DNA of 15,978 nt from JBFIHZ01 sp041601535 (GTDB lineage Bacteria > Pseudomonadota > Gammaproteobacteria > Xanthomonadales > SZUA-36). The notes under the pieces were generated by a model. That model did no database searches. It saw nothing but the letters and a program-made list of their open reading frames with translations, and was not told the DNA's origin. Below are positions 14,155 through 15,978 of this stretch, one piece after another (position 1 is the stretch's first letter; every line of letters begins with the position of its first letter). Made by a program: the position numbers and the translations under genes. The DNA is taken from contig JBFIHZ010000059.1 in the NCBI GenBank assembly GCA_041601535.1, forward strand, positions 1-15,978. Reading direction: 5' to 3'.

Positions 14155-14221
14155 GTTGCGTAAAACGCAACAGATTTTCGTAAATCGTGATATTGATACA
14201 TTGGCCCAGCCCTCGTAGCCT
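14155..14221. promoter_or_regulatory. Operator copy 3 with promoter element, before the DapA-family gene
   Basis: The palindrome GTTGCG-TAAAA-CGCAAC (14155-14171) is followed by TG-A-TAT at 14188-14193 and TCGTAGCCT at 14213-14221. Both spacings are identical to copy 2, and TG-N-TAT keeps the same offset in copy 1. The start codon of the lyase is 75 bp past the end of the TCGTAGCCT box. Similarity to copy 2 goes beyond the palindrome: roughly half of the 41 bases between palindrome and box are identical. Confidence 0.8.
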
Positions 14222-14295
14222 GTTCATTCAGATTCCAATGCACCGACTGCTTCTTTTGGCCGGTCGCAAAAAAATAACCCGGGAACGATTTCATT

Positions 14296-15213
14296 GTGAA
14301 TAGAGACTCCATAGAGTGGCGGGGCTATATGCCCGCGATAACAACACCTTTTAATGAGCATGACGAGCTCGACCTGGCGGCGCTGCGCGCGTTGCTTGAA
14401 TGGCTGGCTGAGGAAGGCATGCATGGACTGGTGGTGGCTGGCACCACCGGCGAGTGGTTCAGCCTGCAACCGGAAGAAAAAGCCGCCCTGTTCCGCACCG
14501 TGGGCGAAGTACTCAAAGGACATATGCCGCTGATCGCCGGCTGCAACGCCTTTACCGCCAAAGAAGTGATCAGCAATGCCAAAACCGCGGCCGAGGCGGG
14601 TTTCGACGGCATCCTGGTCACACCACCGCCTTATGTGCGGCCGAGTGAAAACGAGGTCATTGCGTTTTATCAGGACGTGGACCGGGGCACGCCATTACCC
14701 ATCTGCATCTATAACTGGCCACCAGGCACCAATATTGACCTGAGCCTGGAAACCCTGAAACAGCTGGCGGAGCTGGAACACGTGGTCGCAATCAAGAACT
14801 CCACCGGCAACCGCGAACACTTTATCAACGTGATGCGTGCGCTGAACACGAAAGTGCGTATTTTTGGCATACCCATGACAGCCGCCGGCGTGGACATGGT
14901 ATGCAACAACGAAGCTGACGGCACCATGGGCGCCGGGGCGGTACTGGGCCATACCCAGCCGGAATTTTACGAAGCCTTGTGGGCCGGCGACCGCGAGCGC
15001 GGTCTGGCCGCGGCCAGCCAGGATGAACGCATCATGACGGAGTGGTTCAACCCGGATTACACCGCACGCTTTGGTTCAGCCCAGGCCGTATTCAAAACTG
15101 CACTGAACCTGCAGGGTTTGCCTGGCGGATCTCCACGGCGGCCCATTCAGCCATTGAGCGAAGAAGGCGTGGCCGTCGTCAGGGGAACGCTGCAGGAGCT
15201 GGGGCGCCTGTAA
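14296..15213 (+). CDS. DapA/N-acetylneuraminate lyase-family Schiff-base enzyme
   Basis: The 305-residue TIM-barrel protein has GTTGE (49-53), Y139 in IYNWPPGTN and the Schiff-base K167 in VAIKNSTGN, the core residues of this aldolase/dehydratase family (PF00701). The YNxPxRTG segment of true dihydrodipicolinate synthase reads YNWPPGTN here, so the Arg that binds aspartate semialdehyde is missing. It therefore acts on another 2-oxo acid or cyclic imine. In hydroxyproline degradation a family member (LhpC/HypD) deaminates pyrroline-4-hydroxy-2-carboxylate, the product of an LhpBFE enzyme, and the co-regulated trio at 5975-8941 makes that a natural hypothesis. However, the active-site loop does not closely resemble the HypD sequence I remember. 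The GTG start gives the typical MNRDSIEWRGYMPAITTPF opening; the Shine-Dalgarno is weak. The next gene follows after 40 bp. Confidence 0.82.
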   Translation: MNRDSIEWRGYMPAITTPFNEHDELDLAALRALLEWLAEEGMHGLVVAGTTGEWFSLQPEEKAALFRTVGEVLKGHMPLIAGCNAFTAKEVISNAKTAAEAGFDGILVTPPPYVRPSENEVIAFYQDVDRGTPLPICIYNWPPGTNIDLSLETLKQLAELEHVVAIKNSTGNREHFINVMRALNTKVRIFGIPMTAAGVDMVCNNEADGTMGAGAVLGHTQPEFYEALWAGDRERGLAAASQDERIMTEWFNPDYTARFGSAQAVFKTALNLQGLPGGSPRRPIQPLSEEGVAVVRGTLQELGRL

Positions 15214-15253
15214 GCCGGAATTAACCGTTGCAATCAACACTCAAGGAGCAGCC

Positions 15254-15978
15254 GTGAAACAACAAAAAAACACCGTTCAATTGCGGTTCAATAGCGCAGG
15301 CACTTCGCTGGCACTGGTACTGCTGGTCTCGTCGCTGGGCCTGGTGGCTTGCGACCGGCCGGCCGACTCCACACCCCCGGCGACAGCGCCCGAAACGGCT
15401 GCTCCTGAACCTCAGCCACACGCTGCTGAAACGTCCCAAACCGCCGCGCAGGCGCTGGATGATCTGATCCGGCAATATGCGGACGAACAACGTAACAACG
15501 ACAACCGCGCCAGGTTGCGCGAAGTATCCGCGGATTCATTCCTGGCTGAAATCGAAGCCAAGCGGGCCTTGCTCGAAGCGGTCCGTGCTGTTGACCCGTC
15601 CAGCCTCTCGCTGGAAGAGGGAATTGACCGCAAACTGTTGATCGGTTTGCTGGAGTCGGAAGTTCACAGCGCAGAAACCATGCGCATCTGGGAAAACGAT
15701 GCCGCGCTGTATGTTCCGGCCTACCAGATCGGCCGTTTGCTGGAACCGCAGTCGGCCGAACCGGCCGGTGAACGCCAGGCCGCTCTGCTGGCCCTGCTTG
15801 GCAAGCTTCCGCAGCGCATCGAACAGGCCAGGGAAAACCTGCGCAATCCGCCGCGCCGTTTTACCGAATCTGCCATTTTCAAGACCCAGGGAAGCATTGC
15901 CACGCTGGAAAAAGAGGCACCCGCTCTGGCCAATGCAGGGGTTACCCCGGCGGACCAGTACATCAGCGCCGTGAACGA
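15254..15978 (+). CDS. DUF885-like lipoprotein, 3' end outside window
   Basis: The frame is open for 241 codons from a GTG at 15254 to the right edge, with AAGGAG 5 nt upstream. A lipoprotein signal peptide (hydrophobic 17-32) ends in the lipobox LVAC, with C33 as the lipidated residue and Asp at +2. In enterobacteria Asp at +2 keeps lipoproteins in the inner membrane. A Pro/Ala-rich linker (about 36-65) leads into a helical region (LDDLIRQYADEQ, SLEEGIDRKLLIGLLESEV) that resembles the N-terminal half of DUF885 proteins (PF05960). From memory, these carry a metallopeptidase-like HE...GH motif further on, which would lie beyond the window. It follows the DapA-family gene by 40 bp and probably shares its promoter. 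A second envelope peptidase would fit the proposed peptide or conjugate substrate. The family call is moderate because the diagnostic part is missing. Confidence 0.65.
   Translation, partial: MKQQKNTVQLRFNSAGTSLALVLLVSSLGLVACDRPADSTPPATAPETAAPEPQPHAAETSQTAAQALDDLIRQYADEQRNNDNRARLREVSADSFLAEIEAKRALLEAVRAVDPSSLSLEEGIDRKLLIGLLESEVHSAETMRIWENDAALYVPAYQIGRLLEPQSAEPAGERQAALLALLGKLPQRIEQARENLRNPPRRFTESAIFKTQGSIATLEKEAPALANAGVTPADQYISAVN

Noticed and set aside
14296..15213. Annotation as dihydrodipicolinate synthase DapA
   Set aside because: The substrate-binding Arg of the RTG motif is absent and the context is catabolic, so a lysine-synthesis role is unlikely.

Overview
The window is compact, moderately GC-rich bacterial DNA with Shine-Dalgarno sites, a TonB-dependent outer-membrane receptor, Sec signal peptides, a lipobox and a LysR-type regulator. 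It therefore comes from a Gram-negative bacterium. The style of the receptor and of the exported amidohydrolase suggests an aquatic gammaproteobacterium, but this is only an inference.

Layout. Bases 1-412 hold no gene I can support. Next come a 56-residue PLDc_N membrane peptide (413-583, +) and, convergent to it, a PrsW-type membrane protease (639-1337, -). A minus-strand run follows. In transcription order it encodes an Nramp-fold transporter that has lost its metal ligands (4781-3462), an exported alpha/beta hydrolase (3449-2493) and a reductive-dehalogenase-like corrinoid/Fe-S protein (2453-1461). Diverging from it is a plus-strand operon: a VOC protein, a Rid-family protein, and a tightly coupled three-subunit flavin/iron-sulfur dehydrogenase of the D-hydroxyproline dehydrogenase/HcnABC/opine oxidase type (4985-8941). 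A LysR regulator (9862-8951, -) diverges from a TonB-receptor/exported-amidohydrolase operon (10340-13956). After a probable terminator comes a DapA/NAL-family lyase with a DUF885-like lipoprotein that runs off the right edge (14296-15978).

The most interesting observation is regulatory. A 17-bp palindrome, GTTGCG-N5-CGCAAC, containing a LysR-type T-N11-A core, occurs three times, once in front of each plus-strand transcription unit (4870-4886, 9908-9924, 14155-14171). At each copy a TG-N-TAT element starts exactly 33 bp after the start of the palindrome. Two copies also share TCGTAGCCT starting exactly 58 bp after the palindrome start. The one regulator gene in the window lies beside the middle copy. 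This ties the three operons, and perhaps the divergent minus-strand run, into one regulon.

Read together, the genes suggest a complete route for one organic nitrogen compound. It would cross the outer membrane through the TonB receptor, be cut in the periplasm by the amidohydrolase and possibly the alpha/beta hydrolase, and cross the inner membrane through the repurposed Nramp-like carrier. In the cytoplasm it would be oxidised to an imine by the flavoprotein trio, with help from the Rid protein, and the product would be processed by the DapA-family Schiff-base lyase. A cyclic imino acid such as proline, hydroxyproline or an N-substituted derivative fits best. No hydroxyproline epimerase or alpha-ketoglutarate semialdehyde dehydrogenase is present, so the substrate is unproven. 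The dehalogenase-like protein raises the possibility of a halogenated substrate.
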